64,000 bases of DNA from Texcoconibacillus texcoconensis (GTDB lineage Bacteria > Bacillota > Bacilli > Bacillales > Salisediminibacteriaceae), in contig NZ_JACHHB010000016.1 in NCBI RefSeq assembly GCF_014202575.1, positions 1 through 64,000 on the forward strand, read 5' to 3'. The translations under genes were made by a program, and so were the position numbers. Below, piece by piece: positions 25,010 to 33,617 of this stretch. The notes beneath the pieces are model-generated. The model made no database searches. It saw nothing but the letters and a program-made list of their open reading frames with translations, and was not told the origin of the DNA. Each line of letters begins with the position of its first letter. Position 1 is the first letter of the stretch.

Positions 25010-27439
25010 TTGAGAAACGACTTTGAAACTTTTTTTCAACTGACTAAAGAGAAGTTAGAAAATGAATGTCAGACGACCGTTGATGATTGCACCGCTAGCG
25101 ATGTTTACTATGCTATTGCCTCAATTGTTAAAAATGACCTCATTGGTGATTGGTCAAAAACCGAAAATGAAACAAATAACAAATCTGCAAAAAAAGTTTG
25201 TTATTTATCAATGGAATTTTTGGTGGGGCGCCTTATAGAGAACAATCTCATTAATCGGGGCGTATTGAATATAGCGAAAGAAACGATTCAGGAACTCGGA
25301 TTTGAACCAGAAGAAGTATTCATGCAAGAACCAGATGCTGCACTCGGTAATGGAGGGTTAGGTCGACTTGCTGCTTGCTTTCTCGACTCTCTTGCCTCCC
25401 TTCGTTATCCTGCTTGCGGTTATGGTATCCGCTACCGTTACGGCTTGTTTCAACAACGCATCATCCAAGGTGAGCAAATCGAGCTGCCTGATTACTGGCT
25501 TGAACAACGTTATCCATGGGAAGAGCGCAAGTTTGAAGAAGCGGTGTCCGTACACTTTGGAGGAACTGTGCGCACCTCCACGCACGAAGATGGCAAACTT
25601 CAATTTGATTATGAACATACCGATGAAGTCCTCGCCGTTCCTTATGACATTCCAATCACTGGTTTTGATAATGAATTTGTTAATACATTACGCCTTTATA
25701 GTGCAGAGACGCCTTCTCCATTAGGTGATCCAGTGACTTGCGAAGATGTTGCCTATTATCATGAGCTCGGCCACGAACATGACATTACGCAAATATCGGG
25801 CTACCTTTATCCAGATGATTCTTCATATGAAGGGAAACGATTAAGGTTAAAACAACAATACTTCCTTGTTTCGGCAAGTTTACAAAACATGCTTCGTTCC
25901 TTTAAAGAAAACAGCCAACGAACGCTTAATGAATTTCATGAGTCCTTCGCGATACAAATCAATGACACACACCCTAGCTTAGCCATTCCCGAATTGATGC
26001 GCTTACTCATGGACCAAGAAAGACTGTCTTGGGATGAGGCATGGAAGATTACGACACAAACCTTTGCTTATACGAATCATACAACGCTTCAAGAAGCTTT
26101 GGAAACATGGCCAAAAGAGATGCTCGAGTCATTGTTACCTCGGATTTACATGATTATCGATGAAATTAATGAACGTTTCTGTCAAAGCTTATGGTTTGAC
26201 TATCCAGAACTACGCGAGAAAATTCCTGAACTAGCGATTATTGCAGATGATCAAGTAAAAATGGCTCACCTTGCACTTGTGGGAAGTTTCAGCGTTAATG
26301 GTGTCGCCCGACTACACACGAATATTTTAAAAGAACAAGAAATGAAAACATTCTACACGCTTTTTCCTGACCGTTTTAATAACAAAACAAATGGGATCAC
26401 CCATAGGCGTTGGTTATTACAAATTAACCCTTCCTTAAGCTCTTTAATTACCGATGCGATTGGTCCCAAATGGATCCATGAACCACAAGCACTCATTCAA
26501 TTACTACGTTACGCTAATGATGCGCCATTTCTCCAGCAAATGGATGAAGTAAAAAGAGAAAACAAACGTCTACTTAGCGAGTATATCTATCAAGAAACAG
26601 GCATGACTGTCGACGAAAATTCAATATTCGATGTTCATGTAAAACGACTACATGAATATAAGCGACAACTTTTAAATGTTTTCCACATTCTTCATTTATA
26701 CAACGAACTAAAAGAAAATCCTCAGCTCGATGTTACACCACGAACGTTTATTTTTGGCGCAAAAGCAGCACCTAACTACTACTTAGCAAAAGAAATCATT
26801 AAGTTTATTAATGTTGTTGCCTCGATCATTAATAACGATCCAGACGTTCGGGACAAATTAAAGGTCATCTTTCTGGAAAATTATAATGTCAGTGTCGCTG
26901 AACGAATTATTCCGGCAACAGATCTTAGTGAGCAAATTTCAACAGCAGGAAAAGAAGCATCGGGTACTGGGAACATGAAGATGATGATGAACGGTGCGGT
27001 GACGATCGGGACACTTGACGGAGCTAATATTGAAATACGCGATCTTGTTGGTGATGAAAATATCTTTATTTTCGGTTTACGTGCCGAAGAAGTGCAAGCC
27101 TATCACAACAATGGAGGGTACATGGCGCGTGACCTTTACAATACGGACCCTCGCATTAAACGCATCCTCGACCAAATGCACAATGGAACGTTTGGAAGAG
27201 AAGAAAGAGCTTTTAAAGATTTATATTACAACCTTCTTTATCATAACGATCCATATTTCGTGCTGAAAGATTTCGATGCTTATATTGAAACCCATGAACT
27301 TGTCGAGCGAGCTTATCGCAACCGCGGTGAATGGACACAAATGAATGTTGCAAATATCGCTTACTCTGGAAAATTCTCTAGTGATCGAACAATCCAAGAA
27401 TACGCATCGCAAATTTGGAAATTAAAACCTTTGCTGTAG
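25010..27439 (+). CDS. glgP: Glycogen phosphorylase
   Basis: 809 residues, GT35: EPDAALGNGGLGRLAACFLD, and the PLP-lysine region EASGTGNMKMMMNGAVTIGT. Releases glucose-1-phosphate from glycogen. TTG start after AAGGAGG, 13 bp after glgA. Last gene of the operon, so synthesis and breakdown are co-transcribed as in B. subtilis glgBCDAP. Confidence 0.97.
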   Translation: MRNDFETFFQLTKEKLENECQTTVDDCTASDVYYAIASIVKNDLIGDWSKTENETNNKSAKKVCYLSMEFLVGRLIENNLINRGVLNIAKETIQELGFEPEEVFMQEPDAALGNGGLGRLAACFLDSLASLRYPACGYGIRYRYGLFQQRIIQGEQIELPDYWLEQRYPWEERKFEEAVSVHFGGTVRTSTHEDGKLQFDYEHTDEVLAVPYDIPITGFDNEFVNTLRLYSAETPSPLGDPVTCEDVAYYHELGHEHDITQISGYLYPDDSSYEGKRLRLKQQYFLVSASLQNMLRSFKENSQRTLNEFHESFAIQINDTHPSLAIPELMRLLMDQERLSWDEAWKITTQTFAYTNHTTLQEALETWPKEMLESLLPRIYMIIDEINERFCQSLWFDYPELREKIPELAIIADDQVKMAHLALVGSFSVNGVARLHTNILKEQEMKTFYTLFPDRFNNKTNGITHRRWLLQINPSLSSLITDAIGPKWIHEPQALIQLLRYANDAPFLQQMDEVKRENKRLLSEYIYQETGMTVDENSIFDVHVKRLHEYKRQLLNVFHILHLYNELKENPQLDVTPRTFIFGAKAAPNYYLAKEIIKFINVVASIINNDPDVRDKLKVIFLENYNVSVAERIIPATDLSEQISTAGKEASGTGNMKMMMNGAVTIGTLDGANIEIRDLVGDENIFIFGLRAEEVQAYHNNGGYMARDLYNTDPRIKRILDQMHNGTFGREERAFKDLYYNLLYHNDPYFVLKDFDAYIETHELVERAYRNRGEWTQMNVANIAYSGKFSSDRTIQEYASQIWKLKPLL

Positions 27440-27525
27440 TAGAACACTAAATCACAAAGATTTTTCGACATTTAATCGTATCAAAGATCATTCAAACAAA
27501 GACATCATATTTTAATAAGGTGATT

Positions 27526-27560
27526 AATAAGCTTGTTAGCTGCCTGTTAACAAGCTTATT
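27526..27560 (+). terminator. Terminator of the glg operon
   Basis: 13-bp inverted repeat AATAAGCTTGTTA / TAACAAGCTTATT with a 9-base loop, then TTCT. A/T-rich, so also usable from the other strand. Confidence 0.65.
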
Positions 27561-27710
27561 TTCTAAATAACAGCTTCATTTTGATAACATATTATCTAAA
27601 AATTATGTATTTTTTTGACGGATTTAGCAGAACTGGTATACAACAAGGTAAATAGTATATATAATTTATAATATTACAAATATTCTAAAAGAGGGAGGAA
27701 TTAAAAAAAG

Positions 27711-28997
27711 ATGAAAACTAAGAAAAATAGGTGGTTGATTGCCCTTTCGGCTATTGCCATCCATCTATCGATCGGTGCCGGATATGCTTACAGTGTGTAT
27801 ACAAACCCTATCAGTGATGAAATGGGCTGGGCTGTTTCTCAAGTAACAATAGCCTTTACAATCATGATGGGGCTTGCTGGTTTCTCTGCTGCGTTTTTTG
27901 GATCATTTGTTGAAAAGCAAGGTCCGAGGCGATCCGCTTTGCTTGCTGCTGTATTGTTCAGTTTGGGACAATCTGGTTCTGGTTTAGCGATTGTTTTAGA
28001 ATCCTTACCTTTATTCTTATTAACATACGGTTTACTGAGCGGACTTGGTTTAGGTATTGGTTATATTTCTCCTGTATCAACACTTGTTAAATGGTTTCCT
28101 AATAGGCGAGGGCTTGCAACTGGAATGGCTGTATTAGGATTTGGTATCGGTTCTCTTTTGACAGCGCCAGTTGCAGCACACCTTATAGGAGTCGTCGGAA
28201 TCTCCTCAACGTTTTTTATTTTAGGAGCTAGTTACTTTATTTTAATGGTTAGCGGTGCGTCTTATATTGCGCCACCACCAAAGGATTGGGTACCTGAAGA
28301 TACGAAGAACACGTCTAAAGATAGTAAAAAAGAAACAAGCAGCGACATCGTTCAACTAACAGCAAAAGAAGCTGTAAAAACAAAGCGCTTTTGGATGCTT
28401 TGGTCTATGATGCTTATCAACACAACTGCTGGTGTCATGATTATTTCTGTTGCCTCACCAATGGGACAAGAATTGGTCGGCTTAACAGCAGCAGGAGCAG
28501 CGACAATGGTCGGTATTATGGGTCTATTTAACGGTGGTGGTCGACTTGGCTGGGCAGCTATTTCTGACTACTTAGGTCGAACAACCATCTTTATGACTTT
28601 CTTTATCATTCAAGTCATTGCGTTTGCGTTTATGCCGTTTATTGCAAACGTTATCATATTTCAGTTGTTCATTTTCCTTATTGTTAGTTGTTACGGTGGT
28701 GGGTTCTCTAACTTGCCAGCAGCAGCTAGCGACTTGTTCGGAACAAAATCATTAGGTTCGATTCATGGTTATCTTTTAACAACTTGGTCTCTCGGTGGTA
28801 TTTTTGGACCAATCATTGCATCGGAAATTCACTCAACAACAGGTAGTTACATTCCTGTATTTTATTTATTCGCCGGGTTAATGGCATTTGCCTTACTCAT
28901 TTCTGTATTGCTTAAATTCGAATTTAAAAAGTTGCAAGCTGGAGAAAGCGACCAGGAAGGCTTACTTACAAAAGACTTAAAAAGTTCCAACGGCTAA
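27711..28997 (+). CDS. MFS transporter, OFA (oxalate/formate antiporter) family
   Basis: 428 residues with about 12 membrane helices. The N-terminus WLIALSAIAIHLSIGAGYAYSVY and the motif NRRGLATGMAVLGFGIG match the OFA subfamily. The central loop (residues about 185-215) is charged. Substrate probably a small carboxylate; it cannot be told from sequence. GGGAGGA precedes ATG. Monocistronic, with its own terminator. Confidence 0.85.
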   Translation: MKTKKNRWLIALSAIAIHLSIGAGYAYSVYTNPISDEMGWAVSQVTIAFTIMMGLAGFSAAFFGSFVEKQGPRRSALLAAVLFSLGQSGSGLAIVLESLPLFLLTYGLLSGLGLGIGYISPVSTLVKWFPNRRGLATGMAVLGFGIGSLLTAPVAAHLIGVVGISSTFFILGASYFILMVSGASYIAPPPKDWVPEDTKNTSKDSKKETSSDIVQLTAKEAVKTKRFWMLWSMMLINTTAGVMIISVASPMGQELVGLTAAGAATMVGIMGLFNGGGRLGWAAISDYLGRTTIFMTFFIIQVIAFAFMPFIANVIIFQLFIFLIVSCYGGGFSNLPAAASDLFGTKSLGSIHGYLLTTWSLGGIFGPIIASEIHSTTGSYIPVFYLFAGLMAFALLISVLLKFEFKKLQAGESDQEGLLTKDLKSSNG

Positions 28998-29086
28998 AAT
29001 GGTTTGATAGAACCGTTCACGTTGTTTCATACTTAGAGACACAAACACATCATCTATTTCATCATCTATTAAGTGATGAAACACCG

Positions 29087-29125
29087 AAAATGCCTAGCAC
29101 GAAAATAAGTCGTGCTAGGCATTTT
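29087..29125. terminator. Strong bidirectional terminator
   Basis: 16-bp perfect stem AAAATGCCTAGCACGA / TCGTGCTAGGCATTTT, loop AAATAAG, between convergent transporter and kinase genes. Confidence 0.9.
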
Positions 29126-29129
29126 AATA

Positions 29130-30425
29130 TTAGCAACAGAACGGAATTGTAACAGTAAATGTCGTACCGACCCCTTGCTCACTTTGTACCTCTATTGTTC
29201 CTTGAAAATCATCGACAAGCTTTTTCACCATAAAAAGTCCAATCCCTTGTCCACTTTGCTCTTGATTTATTTTTTCATATTTATTATAAAGCTTTTCTAA
29301 CTGCTTCTGAGACATTCCTACTCCTTCATCCTCAACCTTTATAACCAATGATTCATCATCTGAATGTACGCTAAAGTAAACTGTATCTTCTTCTAAACTG
29401 TATTTAATGGCATTACTGAGTAAATTAGAAAGGATCATTTTAAAACCCATTGAGTTACTTAAAATCATTTCTTTACCATGAAGGCAAATATCCGTTTTCA
29501 ATGCAATGTTTTGTGTTTGTGCCTTAATCATCATCGTTTCAACAACTTCATCGATGATCGGCTTTGCCATAATGAACTTTTTTTGCCATAGTGCATCTGT
29601 CGATAGCATTTGTTCTGTACTTATAATATGAGATATTTCATTATCAATCACGGCCGCATAGTTTTTAATTTGTTCTAACCTAAACCGACGATCCTCATCA
29701 TCCTCTTGAAGTTCGAGGAGTTGTGCAAATGATTTAATCACGGTTAAAGGGTTACGTACTTCATGTGAAACAACATGAACAAAATCCAATTTTTGCTTGT
29801 AAAAATCCATCTCTGATTCTATCTTCATTTGCGCAGACAATGACGGGAATATCGTTGGATTGTGTTCGTTTGACGTCTTATATAAATTACTGCGCACAAG
29901 CTCATCATCTGTCATCAAATATTCATGACTCTTAGACATCTCCAACAAAATATTTGAAGGTACCTTTTCGCCATCATAAGCACACACCGTCGTAAAGCCT
30001 AACTCTGATACTGTAATGTCACAATTACATTCGTATGTATGAAGCTTATTGACGACGTGATCCTGATCTCTCCAATCAACATGTCCCCAAATTCGAATGA
30101 TTCTATCTTTTTCTAAATAAGGTTCAATTGCTTTTTTTAAATTAGCTAAAACCCGGTCACAGTAGAATTCATCATTCATTCCATAAAATTCATAGGCATC
30201 TACATAATGAACATTGCTCGTATCAGTAGATCTTAATTTTTCCATGACCAACTCGAACCTTTTTTTATCATCAATAAAAATGACATGCTGTCCTTGTTCG
30301 ATGCCTTTCAAAATATATGATGCCGCATTTTCTATATATCCTTCAAGGGAATTATAAAAATATAAGATATGAGAACCTGGATGAACCTTCAATGAACTTG
30401 TTAATGGCATTAATGTATTCATCAT
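29130..30425 (-). CDS. Soluble histidine kinase with MEDS (DcmR-type) sensor domain
   Basis: About 431 residues; no membrane segment. Residues 1 to about 180 match the MEDS domain (GSHILYFYNSLEGYIENAASYI, then GIEQGQHVIFID). A HisKA segment (HVVSHEVRNPLTVIKSFAQLL) and HATPase (NLLSNAIKYSL, DEGVGMSQ, GQGIGLFMVKKL) follow. MEDS is a predicted ligand-binding domain first seen in DcmR-like regulators. GGAGGTT places the start at 30425. No response regulator is nearby, so it is an orphan kinase, possibly feeding the sporulation phosphorelay because the HisKA core resembles Kin kinases. Confidence 0.85.
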   Translation of the reverse strand: MMNTLMPLTSSLKVHPGSHILYFYNSLEGYIENAASYILKGIEQGQHVIFIDDKKRFELVMEKLRSTDTSNVHYVDAYEFYGMNDEFYCDRVLANLKKAIEPYLEKDRIIRIWGHVDWRDQDHVVNKLHTYECNCDITVSELGFTTVCAYDGEKVPSNILLEMSKSHEYLMTDDELVRSNLYKTSNEHNPTIFPSLSAQMKIESEMDFYKQKLDFVHVVSHEVRNPLTVIKSFAQLLELQEDDEDRRFRLEQIKNYAAVIDNEISHIISTEQMLSTDALWQKKFIMAKPIIDEVVETMMIKAQTQNIALKTDICLHGKEMILSNSMGFKMILSNLLSNAIKYSLEEDTVYFSVHSDDESLVIKVEDEGVGMSQKQLEKLYNKYEKINQEQSGQGIGLFMVKKLVDDFQGTIEVQSEQGVGTTFTVTIPFCC

Positions 30426-30627
30426 AACCTCCATGTTCCTACTAAAGTTGATGTACCTCGACCTTTTTTTGCCATTTTAACACTTGATTTTAAGGCTTTA
30501 TACGCATTCGACAGAATCGGTGTGAAAGTTACAAAAACTTTAGGAATGTTAATGTTAACAGGGATACATGTACTGACCTCTAAATGGTTAAAGTAACAGT
30601 AAGGCTGTACACTGAGGAGGTTTTGAA

Positions 30628-30759
30628 ATGGAAAATACACATGATTTTGTAGAAAATTTGCATAAAAGACAAGCAAAAGATGAAAAAAACAAAGAACGAC
30701 AAGGCCATAAACATGCAAATCAAAAGTTACCTAATAAGCAACATAGCACAAATAAATAA
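30628..30759 (+). CDS. Small hydrophilic protein (DUF4023-like)
   Basis: 43 residues, MENTHDFVENLHKRQAKDEK ... KLPNKQHSTNK, with AGGAGG eight bases before ATG. The end LPNKQHS and the start THDFVE resemble the DUF4023 family of tiny bacillus proteins as I remember it. Function unknown; the composition (Lys/Gln/His/Asn) suggests a small soluble or spore-associated protein. Confidence 0.7.
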   Translation: MENTHDFVENLHKRQAKDEKNKERQGHKHANQKLPNKQHSTNK

Positions 30760-30794
30760 CCTTACACGAATCTGATGAAATCATCTACCTAAAT

Positions 30795-30835
30795 ACGCAT
30801 AGATGTCATCAACATGAATGATGACACCTATGCGT
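30795..30835. terminator. Long cruciform/terminator between convergent genes
   Basis: Stem ACGCATAG-x-TGTCATCA / TGATGACA-x-CTATGCGT with a 7-base loop, inside an outer pair ATCTACCT / AGGTAGAT. There is no T-run directly after it. Confidence 0.6.
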
Positions 30836-30861
30836 ACAAATGTAATGAAGGTAGATTTAGT

Positions 30862-31200
30862 TTAGTTTACTTCACTAAATTCATGGGCCCATACTTTCAT
30901 TTCTGGCTTCCACGGCATTCCTGGATGAATCGATAAAATGGACTGTTTATATTCTTCCAAGTTTTGATATCCTTCTTGCATACCGATTTCATCGGTGAGA
31001 TCACCTAAGGTTTGCCTATAAACAGCCTCAATTTTAAATGAACGGCCCTCTAAGACCATCACTTCTCCGACATCTGCATACCTTCCATTACGCCGAGTTG
31101 CGTTTTTTTGTCCTTCTAAAACCTTTTTAATATCCTCAGGCCTGGTAATTAAACGATCAATTTCACAAGTTTTGGGTGGTAATGCTTCTTTCTCTGGCAT
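30862..31200 (-). CDS. ASCH-domain protein
   Basis: 112 residues from ATG at 31200, seven bases after AAAGGAGG. LEGQKNATRRNGRYADVGE matches the ASCH signature (LxGxKxxTxR ... GD-like), followed by VLEGRSFKIEAVYRQTLGDL. ASCH is a PUA-like beta-barrel thought to bind RNA or modified nucleosides. A longer in-frame start at 31251 lacks a ribosome binding site. Confidence 0.7.
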   Translation of the reverse strand: MPEKEALPPKTCEIDRLITRPEDIKKVLEGQKNATRRNGRYADVGEVMVLEGRSFKIEAVYRQTLGDLTDEIGMQEGYQNLEEYKQSILSIHPGMPWKPEMKVWAHEFSEVN

Positions 31201-31388
31201 CACAATTCCTCCTTTTATTCCCATTTTACAATACTCAATATCGTTAATCATTATTCTGCTTTTTTTGTGCTTAATTTACAGGATTGTGATATAATGAACG
31301 AAAGCGAAAAATTCTGACTTATTCTACATAAATGAATTTCATAAATGATGATGTAAAGATCATTTCCGAACATGGATGGTGATTTTCA

Positions 31389-31510
31389 CTGCATGCGGAC
31401 GCTTTCCCAAGGGCTTGTCTTCAGTTAAATTCAGCTCCACAAACCGTCGCTGAATTGGATCTTCAGACTGCGCTTATCCTTTGGGCGTCGCCGCCTTACG
31501 TTTCAATCAC
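31389..31510. repeat. Bacillus-type intergenic stem-loop repeat (degenerate copy)
   Basis: The block starts GCATGCGGACGCTTTCCC and ends GGGCGTCGCCGCCTTACG. Its arms (CTTCAG...AATTCAGC and GCTGAATT...CTTCAG) form a long imperfect hairpin. The pattern GCGGACGCTTTCC ... GTCGCCGCCTTACG...CAATCA is like a short repeat abundant between genes in many Bacillaceae. The rest of the 31252-31637 gap holds no gene I can support. Confidence 0.65.
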
Positions 31511-31637
31511 TCGTTCAAAAAACAGACGTTCACCTTCGTGATGTTTGTTAAAACCCTTCATTATGAAATTGATTCACATAAGAAAACCAATCAACAACAT
31601 CATTGATGGCGATTGGCTTCTCAAAGGTCATTAAGTA

Positions 31638-32525
31638 TTATCCATTTTCTTGATGAACTTCTCTTTCTTCATTTGTTCTCACGCTTTCATTTTCGTTGCG
31701 TTCCATTAATAACTGTTTAACTTCTTGAATATCTTTTTTCAGCTCTTTATTTTCTTCAAATAATTGATTCATTTGTTCATCTCGTTGACCTTCATCTTCT
31801 TGCCCTAAATAGTCTATAATTACTGCGACAACAAGATTTAAAACCACTAGCGCACCAATGATAATAAAAGATATAAAGTAGAACCATGACCAAGGAATCT
31901 CATTAATAATTGGTCTGGCAACCTGACTTGCCCACGATTCAAACGTTACGACTTGCATCAAAGTAAACAGCGCTGAATGGAAACTACCAAAAAACTCATC
32001 AGGGAGGACATCACTAAAAAAAGTTGTTCCGATAATAGCATAAATCGAAAAGATCAAGATTGATAACCCTAAAATGCCACCTAAAGCTGGTAAAGACTTT
32101 AATAATGAATCGATGATTTTCCGAAGCGAAGGTATAGCTGGAATCATTCTAATCAAGCGTAAAACCCTTATCAACCTCAGAACGCTTACAAATGGCGTTG
32201 CGTAAAACACGAGACTTCCTACAACAATCGAGAAATCGAACCAATTCCATCCTTTAGAGAAATACCCTTTAAAACCAAGACCCAGCATTTTTATGACCAT
32301 TTCTAATACAAAAATCCATACAATGACTTGGTCTAACATTAATAGCAATTCATTTCCACTCAAATACGTTTCAGTAACGATCACAAGTCCGTTTAATAAT
32401 ATGATTCCTATAATCAATGACTGAAAATATGCGTGCTCTACGATTTGTCTCATTGTTGTTCTCAAGGAATGGTTTTGAGGATTCGGTTCTTGTTTTTTGA
32501 TTACTTCCATTTTATCAACCCACAT
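31638..32525 (-). CDS. Voltage-gated sodium channel, NaChBac family
   Basis: 295 residues, one six-helix repeat. The S4 voltage sensor SVLRLIRVLRLIRMIP has Arg at every third place (R117-R126). The pore filter reads T194-F195-E196-S197-W198-A199-S200, against TLESWAS in B. halodurans NaChBac as I recall. A C-terminal coiled coil (EQMNQLFEENKELKKDIQEV) should drive tetramer formation. In alkaliphiles the channel supplies Na+ for flagella and pH homeostasis. The start may be this ATG or one 15 bases later; neither has an ideal ribosome site. Confidence 0.92.
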   Translation of the reverse strand: MWVDKMEVIKKQEPNPQNHSLRTTMRQIVEHAYFQSLIIGIILLNGLVIVTETYLSGNELLLMLDQVIVWIFVLEMVIKMLGLGFKGYFSKGWNWFDFSIVVGSLVFYATPFVSVLRLIRVLRLIRMIPAIPSLRKIIDSLLKSLPALGGILGLSILIFSIYAIIGTTFFSDVLPDEFFGSFHSALFTLMQVVTFESWASQVARPIINEIPWSWFYFISFIIIGALVVLNLVVAVIIDYLGQEDEGQRDEQMNQLFEENKELKKDIQEVKQLLMERNENESVRTNEEREVHQENG

Positions 32526-32903
32526 GTCCCTTCTATGAATTTACAATGCTTTTACAAAGTCTATTTATCAAAATTGTCATTCTAATCTTCTATTATAACA
32601 GTTTTACGATGAACCCGATAATATTTTTCCTATTAATAATCTTCATTTTAAATTGGATCTATAAAACGATTTACGGTTACGCGTAGTGATCATGGTATTT
32701 CACATACATTTTAAAACAATTTCATTTTCCTAATTGATAAATTTGATTATTTATTGAGAAAAGATTTATGAGCATATAAATTTCAAATGAAATGGTAATA
32801 CTCTATAATATGGGTGTACCTTAAAATTCCACCTTTCAGTGAATGGTCATTGGTGCACCACGTATTGTTGTAAAAGAAAAAAACAAATAGATTGTTTATT
32901 CTC
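32526..32903. other. A/T-rich intergenic region upstream of ahpC
   Basis: About 380 bases between divergent units. No gene, RNA or clear repeat visible apart from the ahpC promoter that begins at its right edge. Confidence 0.6.
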
Positions 32904-32932
32904 TTGACAAAAAAACAATTCTATATGATAAT
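32904..32932 (+). promoter_or_regulatory. SigA promoter of ahpCF
   Basis: TTGACA at 32904, 17-base spacer, GATAAT at 32927; predicted start of transcription near 32939. Confidence 0.8.
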
Positions 32933-32942
32933 GAGTATCGAA

Positions 32943-32957
32943 TTATAATTATTACAA
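32943..32957. promoter_or_regulatory. PerR box
   Basis: TTATAATTATTACAA differs by one base from the B. subtilis PerR consensus TTATAATNATTATAA. It sits just after the predicted transcription start, so repression by blocking the promoter and induction by peroxide are expected. Confidence 0.75.
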
Positions 32958-33025
32958 TTAAATAAATTCTTTACTCAAGTTTTTATTAATCCTAAAAAAA
33001 ATCACACTAAGGAGGATGATTGATT

Positions 33026-33589
33026 ATGTCAATTATCGGAACAGAGGTACAACCATTTAACGCAAAAGCATTCAAAAACGGTGATTTCATCGACGTAAAC
33101 GAAGAAACCTTTAAAGGTCAATGGAGCGTTCTTTGCTTCTACCCTGCAGACTTCACTTTCGTTTGCCCAACTGAGCTTGAAGATCTTCAAAACGAATACG
33201 CAACTTTAAAAGACATGGGAGTAGAAGTGTATTCCGCTTCAACAGATACTCACTTCACACATAAAGGTTGGCACGACAGCTCAGAAACAATCGGAAAAAT
33301 TACTTATACGATGATTGGTGACCCTTCTCAACAACTTTCTCGTAACTTCGAAGTACTAAACGAAGAAGCAGGTCTTGCTGACCGCGGTACGTTCATCATC
33401 GACCCAGATGGTGTTATCCAAGCTGCAGAAATTAACGCAGAAGGCATCGGCCGTGATGCAAGTACTGTTGTTAAGAAAATTAAAGCAGCACAATACGTTC
33501 GCAACAACCCAGGCGAAGTTTGCCCAGCTAAATGGGAAGAAGGCGACGAAACACTTACGCCAAGCCTTGACCTTGTAGGTAAGATCTAA
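33026..33589 (+). CDS. ahpC: Alkyl hydroperoxide reductase, peroxiredoxin subunit
   Basis: 187 residues, typical 2-Cys peroxiredoxin. Peroxidatic C47 in DFTFVCPTE, resolving C166 in [17 protein letters not shown] precedes ATG at 33026. Reduces H2O2 and organic peroxides, regenerated by AhpF encoded next. PerR box and SigA promoter upstream. Confidence 0.98.
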   Translation: MSIIGTEVQPFNAKAFKNGDFIDVNEETFKGQWSVLCFYPADFTFVCPTELEDLQNEYATLKDMGVEVYSASTDTHFTHKGWHDSSETIGKITYTMIGDPSQQLSRNFEVLNEEAGLADRGTFIIDPDGVIQAAEINAEGIGRDASTVVKKIKAAQYVRNNPGEVCPAKWEEGDETLTPSLDLVGKI

Positions 33590-33617
33590 GGATCTCTAAT
33601 CCAAAGGAGTGCTGAGA

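Noticed and set aside
30422-30718. 98-codon minus-strand frame upstream of the MEDS kinase
   Set aside because: Antisense to the small DUF4023-like gene, no ribosome site, composition unlike a protein of this genome.
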